From positions 124,001 through 188,000 of the forward strand of contig NZ_FRFC01000004.1 in assembly GCF_900143675.1 (NCBI RefSeq): 64,000 nucleotides of DNA, written 5' to 3'. Of this stretch, positions 8,804 through 17,626 are shown piece after piece. The stretch is from Candidatus Nitrosotalea sinensis. GTDB taxonomy: Archaea; Thermoproteota; Nitrososphaeria; Nitrososphaerales; Nitrosopumilaceae. The number at the start of each line of letters is the position of its first letter. Position 1 is the stretch's first letter. The notes under the pieces are model-generated. The model saw nothing but the letters and a program-made list of their open reading frames with translations. It was not told the DNA's origin and ran no database searches. A program made the translations under genes and the position numbers.

Positions 8804-9448
8804 ATGAAATTCAGAGATAGAGTAGATGCGGCACAACGACTTGCAAAGAATCTGGAAGGGATACAAAACGAAGATCCTGTAATCTTGGCAGTTCCTAGAG
8901 GAGGTGTTGTAACGGGGGATGTAATCGCAAAGACGTTTGGATTGCAATTGGATATTGTAGTATCACGAAAAATTGGATCACCATACAATCCAGAGCTTGC
9001 TATAGGTGCAGTCATGCATGATGGGAGTTTTTTTCCAAACTCTGATCTGATAAATTCACTAGGAGTTACGCAGGATTACATTGATGAGCAAATTGCGGAA
9101 CAACTCCAAGAAATCAAAAGAAGGTTGACAAAATTTCGAGGAAGGCTTGACTATGATCTAAAAAACAAAACTGTCGTAGTTGTAGATGATGGTATTGCAA
9201 CAGGTGCCACAGTATTTGCAACACTTGGATGGATAAAAAAGCAAAATCCAAAAAGAATCATAATTGCTATACCTGTTGGGCCTAGGGATACTGTTGAAAA
9301 ATTACGTCAAGTAGCAGAAGTTGTAGTACTACATGAGCCGGTAATATTTGGTGCAGTGGGAGAGTTTTATGATTCGTTTGATCAAGTAGAGGATAGTCAA
9401 GTTGTTGAGATAATGCGTAGCTATGGGCATCACAAAAACATGAAATGA
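8804..9448 (+). CDS. Phosphoribosyltransferase domain protein
   Basis: A 214-aa type I PRTase fold. The PRPP-binding loop is VVVVDDGIATGAT, preceded by an N-terminal VPRGGVVTGDVIA element. This form is often encoded next to stress or hydrolase genes in archaea. The base substrate cannot be told. A TATA-like TTTTATACTTG lies about 25 nt upstream, so the mRNA is probably leaderless. It is divergent from the USP and convergent with the P-type ATPase, with 4 nt between stops. Confidence 0.88.
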   Translation: MKFRDRVDAAQRLAKNLEGIQNEDPVILAVPRGGVVTGDVIAKTFGLQLDIVVSRKIGSPYNPELAIGAVMHDGSFFPNSDLINSLGVTQDYIDEQIAEQLQEIKRRLTKFRGRLDYDLKNKTVVVVDDGIATGATVFATLGWIKKQNPKRIIIAIPVGPRDTVEKLRQVAEVVVLHEPVIFGAVGEFYDSFDQVEDSQVVEIMRSYGHHKNMK

Positions 9449-9452
9449 AAAA

Positions 9453-11306
9453 TCATCTTGCTCGTAATGCATTCAAGATGACGCTGACATCTAGTGCTTC
9501 TTGTATCATTGCGCCTATTGCAGGTGGAAGATGACCAAACATGGCAATACCCATGAACAAGAAACTGCATCCAAGACCAACTATGATACTTTGTTTTGCA
9601 ACAGAAATAGTCCTTTTTCCTATTTCTATCACATCTACAACTTTGGAAACCTTGTCTACAAGCAAAACTATGTCTGCCGCCTCTGCAGATATTGCAGTTC
9701 CTTTTGCTCCCATTGCTATTCCAACTGTTGATGCAGCCAGTGCCGGTGCATCATTAATTCCATCTCCAACCATAGTTACATTTTCAAACTCTTGACGTAG
9801 TTTCTTTATTGCAATCACCTTCTCTTCAGGTACTAATTCTGCTTCATAATGAGAAATCCCTGCTTGTTCTGAAATGTTTTTGGCATTACTTGTAGCATCA
9901 CCTGTCAACAAGATTGTTTTTTTGATTCCAATTGATTCAAGTTTTTTTATCATGGATTTTGCATCAGGTCGTATCTCATCTCCAAATACTATTGCACCCG
10001 ACAACTTTCCATTTATTGCTACAAATGCAACCATGCGTCCTTCTGGTTTTACAGTATCTGTCAGTACCCCATTACTCAAAATATCTATTCCTGTATTTTC
10101 AAATATGCTGGGAGCTCCAACCAGGATGTAATCTGAACCAATTCTTCCTTCTACTCCTGCTCCTGCTATTTCTCGAAAACTCTCTGGCTCTAGCAGTTTT
10201 TGAAATTTTTCTTTTCCCTTTTGGACAATCATGGAAGCTATTGGATGAGAAGAGAGTTGTTCAAGACTTGCGGTCTTTAAGAGGATATCTTCGCTTGAAA
10301 TTCCATCAAAAGATATTATTTTTTCAACTACAGGCGTGCCATGAGTGATAGTTCCAGTTTTATCAAAGACTGCAACCTGAGTTCTAGCAGCTTGCTCTAT
10401 TGCAGCACCTGTTTTTATTATAATTCCTGATTTTGCAGCTCTGTTTATTCCACTGATTACTGCAACAGGGGTGGCAAAGATGAGAGAACATGGTGTTGCC
10501 ACAACAAGAACAGACAATATTGTCTCAAAATTATTTGTGACAAGCCATCCTATTCCACTTATTGCAAGCGTAAGTGGGGTAAACCATACTGCATACTTGT
10601 CTGCAAGTCTTTGAATCGGGGCTTTTTCCTGCTGGGCTTTTTTTACAAGTTCTACAATTTTTGAATATTGACTTTCCTCACTTTTTCTTGTTGCCCTGAT
10701 GTCAAATGCATCTCCGATGTTTATTGTTCCACTAAACACAGGATCTCCATTTAATTTTGTTTTTGGTAGTGGTTCACCAGTAAGCGAAGATTCATCAATT
10801 CTAGCATGCTTGCTTGTTATCTCTCCGTCTACTGGAATCAAATCTCCAGGTTTGATTACCAAAAGATCTCCTGTGTTTATCTCAGACACGGGAATCTCTT
10901 TTATGGTGTGATCAATTTTCTTATGTGCAACCCTTGGGGCTCGAGATAATAAATTGTCAAGTGAGGATGATGCTCTTCTATACGCATAATCTTCCAATGC
11001 CTTGCCGCCTGATTGCATCAAGACAATTATGACTCCGGGAAAAGCATCGTTGAGTATAACTGATACAATGATTGCAAGCATTGCTACTATGTCTGAAACA
11101 AAATGTTTGTGTAAAATCTCCCGTATTGTCTGCCAGATAACAGGGATTCCACCCCCAATCAATGTTATCATCCACGCAATTTTTCCATACTGGTCGTCAT
11201 GTATTACATACAGAACTATTCCTACCACAAGTCCAATTAAGGATAAGACTGGGACAGGATAATGCCTTGTGAACCAAGTTACTTTCTGAAATTTACTAAT
11301 TGTCAT
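9453..11306 (-). CDS. Heavy-metal P1B-type ATPase lacking N-terminal metal-binding domain
   Basis: A 617-aa metal pump with actuator motif SSLTGEPLPK, phosphorylation motif FDKTGTITHG, the P1B His-Pro motif (SSHPIAS), hinge GDGINDAPALAA, and C-terminal helix MIQEALDVSVILNALRA. No HMA domain precedes the first membrane helix. The membrane metal motif is TPC (VVATPCSLIFATP) rather than CPC, so it may not be a copper or zinc pump of the usual type; specificity cannot be assigned. A TATA-like element lies about 27 nt upstream. Confidence 0.93.
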   Translation of the reverse strand: MTISKFQKVTWFTRHYPVPVLSLIGLVVGIVLYVIHDDQYGKIAWMITLIGGGIPVIWQTIREILHKHFVSDIVAMLAIIVSVILNDAFPGVIIVLMQSGGKALEDYAYRRASSSLDNLLSRAPRVAHKKIDHTIKEIPVSEINTGDLLVIKPGDLIPVDGEITSKHARIDESSLTGEPLPKTKLNGDPVFSGTINIGDAFDIRATRKSEESQYSKIVELVKKAQQEKAPIQRLADKYAVWFTPLTLAISGIGWLVTNNFETILSVLVVATPCSLIFATPVAVISGINRAAKSGIIIKTGAAIEQAARTQVAVFDKTGTITHGTPVVEKIISFDGISSEDILLKTASLEQLSSHPIASMIVQKGKEKFQKLLEPESFREIAGAGVEGRIGSDYILVGAPSIFENTGIDILSNGVLTDTVKPEGRMVAFVAINGKLSGAIVFGDEIRPDAKSMIKKLESIGIKKTILLTGDATSNAKNISEQAGISHYEAELVPEEKVIAIKKLRQEFENVTMVGDGINDAPALAASTVGIAMGAKGTAISAEAADIVLLVDKVSKVVDVIEIGKRTISVAKQSIIVGLGCSFLFMGIAMFGHLPPAIGAMIQEALDVSVILNALRAR

Positions 11307-11390
11307 TTGTAACTTTAAAGAGATTCAAAAATTAAAACTACTCTATTGGTACCATGCGTGATAACAACGGGTTTACAAAGTATTCTAATA

Positions 11391-12620
11391 CTATTTTGCT
11401 AATTTTTGAATCTCTTGTGTGACAAGAGGCAGGAATGCACCCACATCTGTAACTATTCCTAATGCTTGCCATGTACCCCTGTCCATAAGTTTTGTAACAG
11501 TTGGCTGGCTAATGTCCACTACAATTACTTTGACATCTGCTGGAAGCATATTTCCAGTTGCAATTGAATGAAGCATTGTGGAAACCATAATGACAAGTTT
11601 TGCATCTTTTACAATCTCCTTGTACCTGCGTTGAGCCACTGTCATGTCTGTAATAACATCAGGTAATGGTCCATCATCTCGAAGTGAACCTGCCAATACA
11701 AACGGAACTTTATTTTTTACACATTCATACATTATGCCTTTGGTCAATGTCTTGTTTTTGACCATGTTGAGAATTGATCCTGCTTTGAAAACTGAGTTTA
11801 TTGCTTGCATGTGATTTCGATGTCCTCGCACTGCAAGTGTCCCATCCTGGACATTCATTCCAAGTGATGTACCAAGTGTAGAATATTCAATGTCATGAAC
11901 TGCTAGTGCATTTCCTGCAAGAATTGCATTGATGTACCCTGCTTTTATCAATGATGCAACAGAATCCGATGCTCCAGTGTGTACAATTGCAGGGCCTCCA
12001 ACAAGTACAATCTTCCCACCTTGTTTTTTTATCTTGTAAATATCTTCTGCAACTTTTCTTGCAATGTGTTGTGTTGGTCTTTCACTTGAGCTTCCACTAC
12101 TCATGAACTGGAATAGATTTACTCCTTCTCTTGGTCTTTCTGGAGGAGTTACACGAATTCCCTTTTCGCCAATTATTATCATGTCTCCTTTTTTGATATC
12201 ACGTATTGGTGTACAAAATGCACGATTGTTTTTTACAACGATGCACTTGTCCATCATCATGTTTTCTACTCGTATCCACTTGCCTTTGTAGAAGATCTCG
12301 GTATGATTGTTGGTAGTACTGTAAAAATCATCAGGCATAACCATGTTCTTTGCTGCAGGTTTGAGTGAAATTTCTTGCTGAATCTTTGAGGTAGCCCCTT
12401 CACGATATACTGCTTCCAATATTTTGTCCAGATGTTCTTGCGAGTTTCCCTGGATGGCAAGTTTTGCATAACTTTCATCTTTTTTCTGTTTTCCAACTTT
12501 GAACTCTTGTACTTGAAACTCTCCTTTAAGATCCATTATGACATCAAAAATTTTAGTAAGTATCATGGAATCAATGAGATGACCTCTAACCTCTATCTCA
12601 TGAGAAAACTTTTTTGTCAT
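11391..12620 (-). CDS. TIGR00300 family protein (LOR/SDH domain; archaeal ornithine cyclodeaminase-like)
   Basis: A 409-aa protein. The N-terminal 100 residues look like the LOR/SDH regulatory domain (FSHEIEVRGHLIDS). The central part carries SERPTQHIARKVAEDI and a Rossmann-like glycine segment (KIVLVGGPAIVHTGA). The C-terminal half has conserved LAVRGHRNHMQAIN and LAGSLRDDGPLPDV. Members have been linked to ornithine/arginine catabolism in archaea and cyanobacteria. The agmatinase at 30560 is another arginine-related enzyme in the window. The exact reaction here is an inference. Confidence 0.85.
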   Translation of the reverse strand: MTKKFSHEIEVRGHLIDSMILTKIFDVIMDLKGEFQVQEFKVGKQKKDESYAKLAIQGNSQEHLDKILEAVYREGATSKIQQEISLKPAAKNMVMPDDFYSTTNNHTEIFYKGKWIRVENMMMDKCIVVKNNRAFCTPIRDIKKGDMIIIGEKGIRVTPPERPREGVNLFQFMSSGSSSERPTQHIARKVAEDIYKIKKQGGKIVLVGGPAIVHTGASDSVASLIKAGYINAILAGNALAVHDIEYSTLGTSLGMNVQDGTLAVRGHRNHMQAINSVFKAGSILNMVKNKTLTKGIMYECVKNKVPFVLAGSLRDDGPLPDVITDMTVAQRRYKEIVKDAKLVIMVSTMLHSIATGNMLPADVKVIVVDISQPTVTKLMDRGTWQALGIVTDVGAFLPLVTQEIQKLAK

Positions 12621-12694
12621 TTCCTAAAATGTGATGTCTGTACTAATTTAACCTTGATGTTGACTCGTATTTTGTATTTACAAAATGTGATTTC

Positions 12695-13042
12695 TCATAC
12701 TGGGAGTACTACATCACCGACATGTTCCGGAACATTGTCTGCCTTTAGTCTTGATACAATTGCATCCTTTCTTTCAGTATCAAGACCTCGAACCAGAGCT
12801 TTTGATATTCCGTTTTTATCACATATTACGACCATAAATCCGGTGGTCTCAGATAAAACATACCCTCCCGCATCACTCAAGACTGCATAAAGATTATCTT
12901 GTCCTACTGGTTCCCAAATGTTTGTTTTATTGTCCCGGAGTGCTAAGGCTGGCATGGCTTGATCATTACATAATTTGTTTAGGTACTCACGAGCTTCTTT
13001 GACTCGCTTTTCTCCCATCTTCAGGGCAACAAAATATTGCAT
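12695..13042 (-). CDS. Conserved hypothetical protein, 115 aa
   Basis: Not recognised. It is a mixed alpha/beta protein with a basic first helix (KMGEKRVKEAREYLNKL) and a beta-rich middle (NIWEPVGQDNLYAVLSDAGG), with no membrane segment. An in-frame TTG precedes at 13048, but the TATA-like CATATAAATAAC at about 13061-13073 puts transcription start at the ATG at 13042. It is downstream of the HD gene but has its own promoter in the short gap. Confidence 0.75.
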   Translation of the reverse strand: MQYFVALKMGEKRVKEAREYLNKLCNDQAMPALALRDNKTNIWEPVGQDNLYAVLSDAGGYVLSETTGFMVVICDKNGISKALVRGLDTERKDAIVSRLKADNVPEHVGDVVLPV

Positions 13043-13063
13043 ATACAAAAAAACTGTTTCTTG

Positions 13064-13594
13064 TTATTTATATGATATCGTATCTAATATGTCGTGAATT
13101 TCTTTAGATTTTATTTCATTTTTAGCCGATTCTAAAAATGTACGCAATTTTTCGTTAGAAAAACCCTCTGAGGAATATTTGACAGCTTGTATTGCCATTT
13201 CTAGTTTATCTACATCATGCAACAACACAGATTCTTTTGTTTGTAATTCTGAATATTCTTTCCATAATTCTGAATATTGGTTTGCGACATCGCGTGGAAT
13301 TTTTGAGAGAATTTCTTTCATCGCGTCATCTTCTACTGTTTTTTTATTTTCTTTTGATATTTCTCCCGGCATGAAATCGCCAGTAATTGATTCTGCCAAG
13401 TCATGTAATAACGCCATTTTGATAATTTTCTCAGTATCGAAATTATGTAAATCGGACAAGACCATTGCCATCACAGCTGTGCCATATGAGTGATCTGCAA
13501 CAGATTCGGGATGTTCTATTCCAACCTTGTTTTTCCACCCGCTACGAGGCACTTTTTTGAGCTCAGCAACAAGATAAAAAAAATCAAACAACAT
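13064..13594 (-). CDS. HD-domain hydrolase (YfbR/HDDC2-like 5'-nucleotidase)
   Basis: A 176-aa HD-superfamily protein. The metal-binding residues are visible: HPESVADHSYG for the first His, ALLHDLAESITGD for the HD pair, and DVDKLEMAIQ for the last Asp. The pattern fits the HDDC2/YfbR group, which removes phosphate from deoxynucleoside monophosphates. Length is normal. The substrate is inferred from the family. Confidence 0.9.
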   Translation of the reverse strand: MLFDFFYLVAELKKVPRSGWKNKVGIEHPESVADHSYGTAVMAMVLSDLHNFDTEKIIKMALLHDLAESITGDFMPGEISKENKKTVEDDAMKEILSKIPRDVANQYSELWKEYSELQTKESVLLHDVDKLEMAIQAVKYSSEGFSNEKLRTFLESAKNEIKSKEIHDILDTISYK

Positions 13595-13688
13595 TATGGT
13601 GTAATATCTTGCCTGTTTTAATCTTTGACGGTATTATCTTGAAAATATTTCAAACAAGATTAAAATGACAATTACAATATGTAATAAC

Positions 13689-14225
13689 ATGAAAATATAC
13701 ACAAAAACAGGCGATGATGGTACTACTGGATTGATAGGAAACAAACGTGTAAAAAAATCAAGCCCTAGAATTTTATCATATGGAACCGTTGATGAGCTTA
13801 ATGCATCAATCGGTATAATTCTGTCAACAGGTCCTGAAAAAGATATTCAGGATTTGCTAGTGCAAATACAAAATGATCTTTTTGTAGTAGGGGCTGATCT
13901 TGCAAATCCGAATCTGGAAAATAAATCAAATAGAATAACTTCTGAAATAATATTGTTTTTAGAAAAGGAAATTGATAGATTAGAAGAAAAATTATCTCCC
14001 ATAACTTATTTCATACTTCCAGGGGGAGACTCTGTTGCAGCACATATTCATCTTGCACGTGCAATATGCAGGAGAGCAGAAACAAATATTGTAAGTTTGG
14101 CAGAAAACGAGAAAATCAATAACAATTGTCTAGTTTACATGAATCGATTATCAGATCTTCTTTTCGTACTAGCTAGAACCGTAAATAAAAGAAAAGAAAT
14201 TTCAGATATTGCTTGGAAGAAATAA
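13689..14225 (+). CDS. PduO-type cob(I)yrinic acid a,c-diamide adenosyltransferase
   Basis: A 178-aa enzyme that adds the adenosyl group to cob(I)alamin to make coenzyme B12. The ATP-binding N-terminus is IYTKTGDDGTTGLIG, followed by SYGTVDELNASIG; the C-terminal active-site helix is AAHIHLARAICRRAE. Thaumarchaeota make cobalamin and need it for methylmalonyl-CoA mutase in carbon fixation. The ATG at 13689 is preferred over the one at 13665, because GATTAAAATG lies about 27 nt before it and the conserved N-terminus starts there. Confidence 0.93.
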   Translation: MKIYTKTGDDGTTGLIGNKRVKKSSPRILSYGTVDELNASIGIILSTGPEKDIQDLLVQIQNDLFVVGADLANPNLENKSNRITSEIILFLEKEIDRLEEKLSPITYFILPGGDSVAAHIHLARAICRRAETNIVSLAENEKINNNCLVYMNRLSDLLFVLARTVNKRKEISDIAWKK

Positions 14226-14268
14226 GAAAGACACACTTTAATTCCCCGAAAATTGGAGATTGTGATGT

Positions 14269-14342
14269 GCCGCCGTAGCTCAGCCCGGGAGAGCACTCGG
14301 CTGAAGACCGAGCTGTCGCATGTTCAAGTCTTGCCGGCGGCA
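14269..14342 (+). tRNA. tRNA-Phe (GAA)
   Basis: The acceptor arms GCCGCCG and CGGCGGC pair fully, the D-arm is GCTC/GAGC, the anticodon arm is CTCGG-CTGAAGA-CCGAG with GAA, and the T-loop is TTCAAGT. The discriminator is A at 14342. CCA is only partly matched (CC then T), so it is added after transcription. The T-stem GCATG/CTTGC has one T-T mismatch. A TATA-like CTTTAATT (14236-14243) lies about 26 nt upstream. No intron. Confidence 0.95.
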
Positions 14343-14411
14343 CCTTCTAGTTCAAAAATACCTCAAAAGAGTGCACAAATTATTAAAAAACGTGAAAAAT
14401 TGCAGCGTGAA

Positions 14412-14777
14412 TCATTGTGTAACGCGGGTTTTTTTGTATTCTTGTAATGACCTCGCATTTGAAACAAGTAACAATCCTTGTAATATGTATCCTCCAACTA
14501 TTAACACAATTGCGTTGTAAAAAGGATGAAAAGTAGACATTATTTCAAGGTGTTTTGGAGAGACGGTATTTCCAATAATTACAACTAGTGCTATTATGAA
14601 GTTTGGAATGTATGCATAACGGAATTTTTTAAATGAAATTGCTGCTAGCGCTATAAATGAAAATTCCAGCGAAAATGCTTGTATTATAAATTTTGGATCT
14701 CCTAGGGGAATTCCAAAAGCTCCTACTATACTAATTGCACACAATACGGATACAAGAAATTTTTGATTTTTTTCCAA
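14412..14777 (-). CDS. Small four-helix membrane protein
   Basis: A 121-aa protein with four predicted transmembrane segments, starting LVSVLCAISIVGAFGIPL, with a basic C-terminal tail (YKKTRVTQ). I do not recognise the family and there is no motif to suggest a function. It ends about 70 nt from tRNA-Phe on the other strand. Confidence 0.7.
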   Translation of the reverse strand: MEKNQKFLVSVLCAISIVGAFGIPLGDPKFIIQAFSLEFSFIALAAISFKKFRYAYIPNFIIALVVIIGNTVSPKHLEIMSTFHPFYNAIVLIVGGYILQGLLLVSNARSLQEYKKTRVTQ

Positions 14778-14881
14778 TTTGATTTAAAATCAAATGATAC
14801 AATTAATAAAATTAATCCTGATGCTTCGTGATTGAAAATATCTTATATAGTATAGCCTCATTAAGATGAATGTAATTCAAA

Positions 14882-15229
14882 ATGAGTTCAACTGAGGTTG
14901 CAAATTATGCAAAAAAAGTATTGGCACTTGACCCAAAGATTAGATTTGCAGGCAAGATAGTCAATGGTGAACTAGTATCAACTGCAAGAAAAGATGGGGT
15001 AATTCCTTTGCTTGACAAAGATCTGGCAGCATTAGCACACCATCAGGTTTCAGTCAAAGCAATGATGGACAAGATGTTTACTGATAAGCTTGGAAATACG
15101 GATTGGATTGTAGAATCAAAAGGAAAAGTAAAACTGTTGACAATATTTCAAAAAGATGGAATACTTATTCTGTCAACTGAACCAACATCTGACCATCACG
15201 CAATAATTGAAAAGATAAAAACACTCTAG
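14882..15229 (+). CDS. Thaumarchaeal roadblock/profilin-like small protein (DUF6659-type)
   Basis: A 115-aa soluble protein: an N-terminal helix, FAGKIVNGELVSTARKDG, a long middle helix, then strands (VKLLTIFQKDGILILSTEP) and a final helix. The same plan (helix; RYVGLINEYGRTLTG; strand VTVIIFQRKEGIYYISI; helix) is found in the gene at 16533, so the two look like paralogues of a thaumarchaeal sensor-like family. The family name is from memory. The function is unknown. A TATA-like ATATCTTATATAG lies upstream. Confidence 0.75.
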   Translation: MSSTEVANYAKKVLALDPKIRFAGKIVNGELVSTARKDGVIPLLDKDLAALAHHQVSVKAMMDKMFTDKLGNTDWIVESKGKVKLLTIFQKDGILILSTEPTSDHHAIIEKIKTL

Positions 15230-15353
15230 CAGTTCAAATCGATTTAACTAGTACGAAAATCGTCTTTTTTTCATTATTTATGTCTCAAATGATCATTATT
15301 GCAATAATAAGACAAGTTTAAAAGGATGATACTACTTGTTGGATAATCGTCTT

Positions 15354-15584
15354 ATGACAAAGGATAAGAAAAAAGAGACTAAAAAGCCTGCAAAAAAAGA
15401 GGCTCCAAAGAAGGAGACCAAGGCCAAGCCAAAAGAGAAAACAAAACTCAAAGAAGACATTATTCAAGAAGATGATGGAATAATTGTTGTAGAGGATGAC
15501 ACAGGTCTTGATAAAGAAGCAGAGCTTGAAGCAAGAAAAGCATACTTGGAAGAGGCACGTTCACAAGAAGCAAGTGACGATTAG
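15354..15584 (+). CDS. Small highly charged protein, Lys-rich head and acidic tail
   Basis: A 76-aa protein. Residues 1-35 are almost all Lys, Glu, Pro and Ala; the second half is acidic, with IIVVEDDTGLDKEAELEARKA. It is probably disordered, or a binding tail for nucleic acid or ribosome; the function is unknown. An upstream TTG (15336) is in frame, but the TATA-like AAGTTTAAAAGG at about 15314-15325 favours the ATG at 15354. Confidence 0.7.
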   Translation: MTKDKKKETKKPAKKEAPKKETKAKPKEKTKLKEDIIQEDDGIIVVEDDTGLDKEAELEARKAYLEEARSQEASDD

Positions 15585-15632
15585 TTTTTTCAGATCAAAA
15601 AGACTTATCCGTGATCATGCCATATTGGCTCT

Positions 15633-15881
15633 ATGAGAGCCCTTTGTTTAATTACTGTCAAGCCAGGAAAGGTTGATCCTGTAATATCTTCGCTCAAAAA
15701 AGCAAGAAAAATAGTCAAAGAGATAATGGTTGTAACAGGAAGAGCAGATATTGCCGTAGTGTTACAAGGTACAATTGATGAAATAAACAACATTGTGATT
15801 GATTTTAAAAAGATAAAAGAGATTGTTTCTACAGAAACTCTGATTGAAGTGGAGGTGGATATGGGTTGGTCAAAGCCGTAG
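15633..15881 (+). CDS. Stand-alone Lrp/AsnC ligand-binding (RAM) domain protein
   Basis: An 82-aa protein that is only the RAM/AsnC_trans_reg sensor domain: ALCLITVKPGKVDPVISSLKK, then VTGRADIAVVLQG, then a final strand. There is no HTH. Such domains bind amino acids or pair with full-length Lrp regulators. It overlaps the next gene by 16 nt, and the two are the same family, so they are probably translated together and may form hetero-oligomers. Confidence 0.88.
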   Translation: MRALCLITVKPGKVDPVISSLKKARKIVKEIMVVTGRADIAVVLQGTIDEINNIVIDFKKIKEIVSTETLIEVEVDMGWSKP

Positions 15882-16084
15882 TACTGGTAAAATCTCCAAA
15901 AAAACTCATAGCCGCGAGACTCAGAATGGTCAAGTCAGTGTATAGCTCCTTTGCAGTAAGTGGCCAATTTGATGCAGTAGCCCTGATAGATGTCAAAGAC
16001 TTGTCAGAAATAAAAGATGTTACAACTGAGATACAGAGCATAAAAGGTGTAGAACGTACTGAAACTCTTGTTCAAGTAGTGTAA
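15866..16084 (+). CDS. Second stand-alone Lrp/AsnC RAM-domain protein
   Basis: A 72-aa RAM domain with VKAVVLVKSPKKLIAARLRM, then VSGQFDAVALIDVKDLS and RTETLVQVV. The start is TTG, 16 nt inside the end of the upstream RAM gene, which implies coupled translation. A third stand-alone RAM gene is at 43049. It has no DNA-binding domain. Confidence 0.85.
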   Translation: MVKAVVLVKSPKKLIAARLRMVKSVYSSFAVSGQFDAVALIDVKDLSEIKDVTTEIQSIKGVERTETLVQVV

Positions 16085-16125
16085 TCACCATCACTCTTTT
16101 AACGCTCCTAGTGCATATTGTGTGT

Positions 16126-16536
16126 ATGAATATAAGACATCTTGGGAGCGTAATTCTTGCAGTCTCAGACCTTGAGAAATCCACAAAGTTTTACCATGAA
16201 GTAATTGGACTGCCAATCAAAAACAAACATGGAAATTGGGTAGAATTGGCAAAAGAGGGAGCCACAGTAATACTCCATCCTGCCAGTAAACAAATCAACA
16301 CAGGAACTTCAATTGAGAACGGGATTGTAATAGGACTGATAGTCGGAGACATGGATTCAGCTGTAAAAGAACTCAAGTCAAAAAATGTAACTGTTTACAG
16401 AGAGGTAGAATCTCACAAGGCAGGAAAGAATTGCATAGTATTAGATCCTGACAAGTACATGATTTCCTTATTTGAGCCATCATTTGATGATGGTGCAAAA
16501 CAAGCTCGTGGTTTTCATGGGTTTGCCCCACTCTAA
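16126..16536 (+). CDS. VOC/glyoxalase family protein
   Basis: A 136-aa vicinal-oxygen-chelate fold protein: GSVILAVSDLEKSTKFYHEVIGL opens the first module, GNWVELAKEGATVILHP follows, and VLDPDKYMISLFEP closes the second. Such proteins bind a metal and act as dioxygenases, isomerases or resistance proteins; which one is not clear. A GTG at 16111 is in frame, but the TATA-like CTTTTAACG lies about 25 nt before the ATG at 16126. Its stop overlaps that of the next, convergent gene by 4 nt. Confidence 0.87.
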   Translation: MNIRHLGSVILAVSDLEKSTKFYHEVIGLPIKNKHGNWVELAKEGATVILHPASKQINTGTSIENGIVIGLIVGDMDSAVKELKSKNVTVYREVESHKAGKNCIVLDPDKYMISLFEPSFDDGAKQARGFHGFAPL

Positions 16537-16931
16537 ATAATTTTTTTAATTTTTCCAATAATTTCGTTTACAGCATCTGGTGTTACAGATTTGTTAATTG
16601 AGATATAGTAAATCCCTTCTTTTCTCTGAAATATGATAACTGTAACTTTGTCATGTCTTAGTACCGCACTGTCCATATCTCCAATTGCAGAACTTGTCTT
16701 GTTTCTCATAGTAAGCATTGTTGAAACAAGAAAGAATTCATTTCTTGCAGGTTCGTTTGATAGAAATGTAGAAAGGCCTGGTCTTATTATACCTGTTAAA
16801 GTTCTTCCATATTCATTTATCAATCCAACATACCTAATTGATTTTGATAACTCCATTATTTTCTGACATTGGTTTCTATGCTTTGCAATCTTTTCGTTCC
16901 ATTTTTGATTTGGAGTCTTGTTCACAGTCAT
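16533..16931 (-). CDS. Thaumarchaeal roadblock/profilin-like small protein (DUF6659-type)
   Basis: A 132-aa soluble protein, apparently a paralogue of the gene at 14882: a basic N-terminal helix, RYVGLINEYGRTLTGII, a middle helix ending NKTSSAIGDMDSAVLRHD, a strand pair and a final helix. The family is abundant in Thaumarchaeota (from memory). The function is unknown. A TATA-like TTTTATAAAG lies about 25 nt upstream. Confidence 0.75.
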   Translation of the reverse strand: MTVNKTPNQKWNEKIAKHRNQCQKIMELSKSIRYVGLINEYGRTLTGIIRPGLSTFLSNEPARNEFFLVSTMLTMRNKTSSAIGDMDSAVLRHDKVTVIIFQRKEGIYYISINKSVTPDAVNEIIGKIKKII

Positions 16932-16964
16932 AATTAAAACACATTACTTTATAAAAGTTGGAAG

Positions 16965-17333
16965 TTACTTTTTCTTTTCTTTTCCAAGGTCTGCTTTTAG
17001 TGTAAGATTTTCTCTTTTCAGCCTTTCATTTTCTTCGCTGAGCATATCAATTGCATGCATCCTTGAATGCATAGGATGCCCAGGCATGAACATGTTTGGT
17101 GTCATGTTGAAAAGACCTGCTGCATATCTCTGAAACATTATGTTATGCTCTGCAAGTTTTTGTGTCATCATATCTGCATCTTTTACTATGCGGTTTTTCA
17201 CGTTTCCTGCACTTGATAGGCCTGATGGTATGTTTACACGTGGTGGTAATCTTGGAAATGCAAAAGGAGAATTCATCATATCCATTGGTTGTCCAAAGAC
17301 TTCCATCATTCTTCTCAAATCATAAGGCCACAT
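16965..17333 (-). CDS. Met/Pro-rich protein with C-terminal coiled coil
   Basis: A 122-aa protein. The first 35 residues are Met/Pro-rich (MMEVFGQPMDMMNSPFAFP), the middle is rich in Met and Phe (NMTPNMFMPGHPMH), and the last 30 form a charged coiled coil (MLSEENERLKRENLTLKAD) ending in a Lys run. The many Met and His residues could bind copper, but this is speculation. Not recognised. Confidence 0.7.
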   Translation of the reverse strand: MWPYDLRRMMEVFGQPMDMMNSPFAFPRLPPRVNIPSGLSSAGNVKNRIVKDADMMTQKLAEHNIMFQRYAAGLFNMTPNMFMPGHPMHSRMHAIDMLSEENERLKRENLTLKADLGKEKKK

Positions 17334-17476
17334 AATGAAATTTTTCCCATTCCTCTATTTCATGTTTACTCACAAAATCAGGCATTAGATATAGAGACAT
17401 GTCAAGTACTAGTCATTTTTTATCAAATTCTATCGATCTCCGATCCTTATAGAATGCCCGGATCGACTTTAATTTA

Positions 17477-17626
17477 ATGTCAAAAACAATATCAATGCAT
17501 TGTATAAAGTGTAAAAAAAATATAGATTCTAATGATTTATACAAAATTGTAATGTATATTGTTGACCAAAAATTTACAGATCATCATTATGAACATGTAG
17601 AATGTCCTGGTAAATTCACAATCTAA
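17477..17626 (+). CDS. Zinc-finger-like microprotein, 49 aa
   Basis: A small gene with a CxxC near the N-terminus (MHCIKCKKN) and an HH...H...C group near the end (FTDHHYEHVECPG), so one metal site is likely. A TATA-like CCTTATAG (17444-17451) lies about 26 nt before the ATG, supporting real, leaderless expression. It overlaps the stop of the convergent cyclase by 4 nt. The function is unknown. Confidence 0.65.
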   Translation: MSKTISMHCIKCKKNIDSNDLYKIVMYIVDQKFTDHHYEHVECPGKFTI

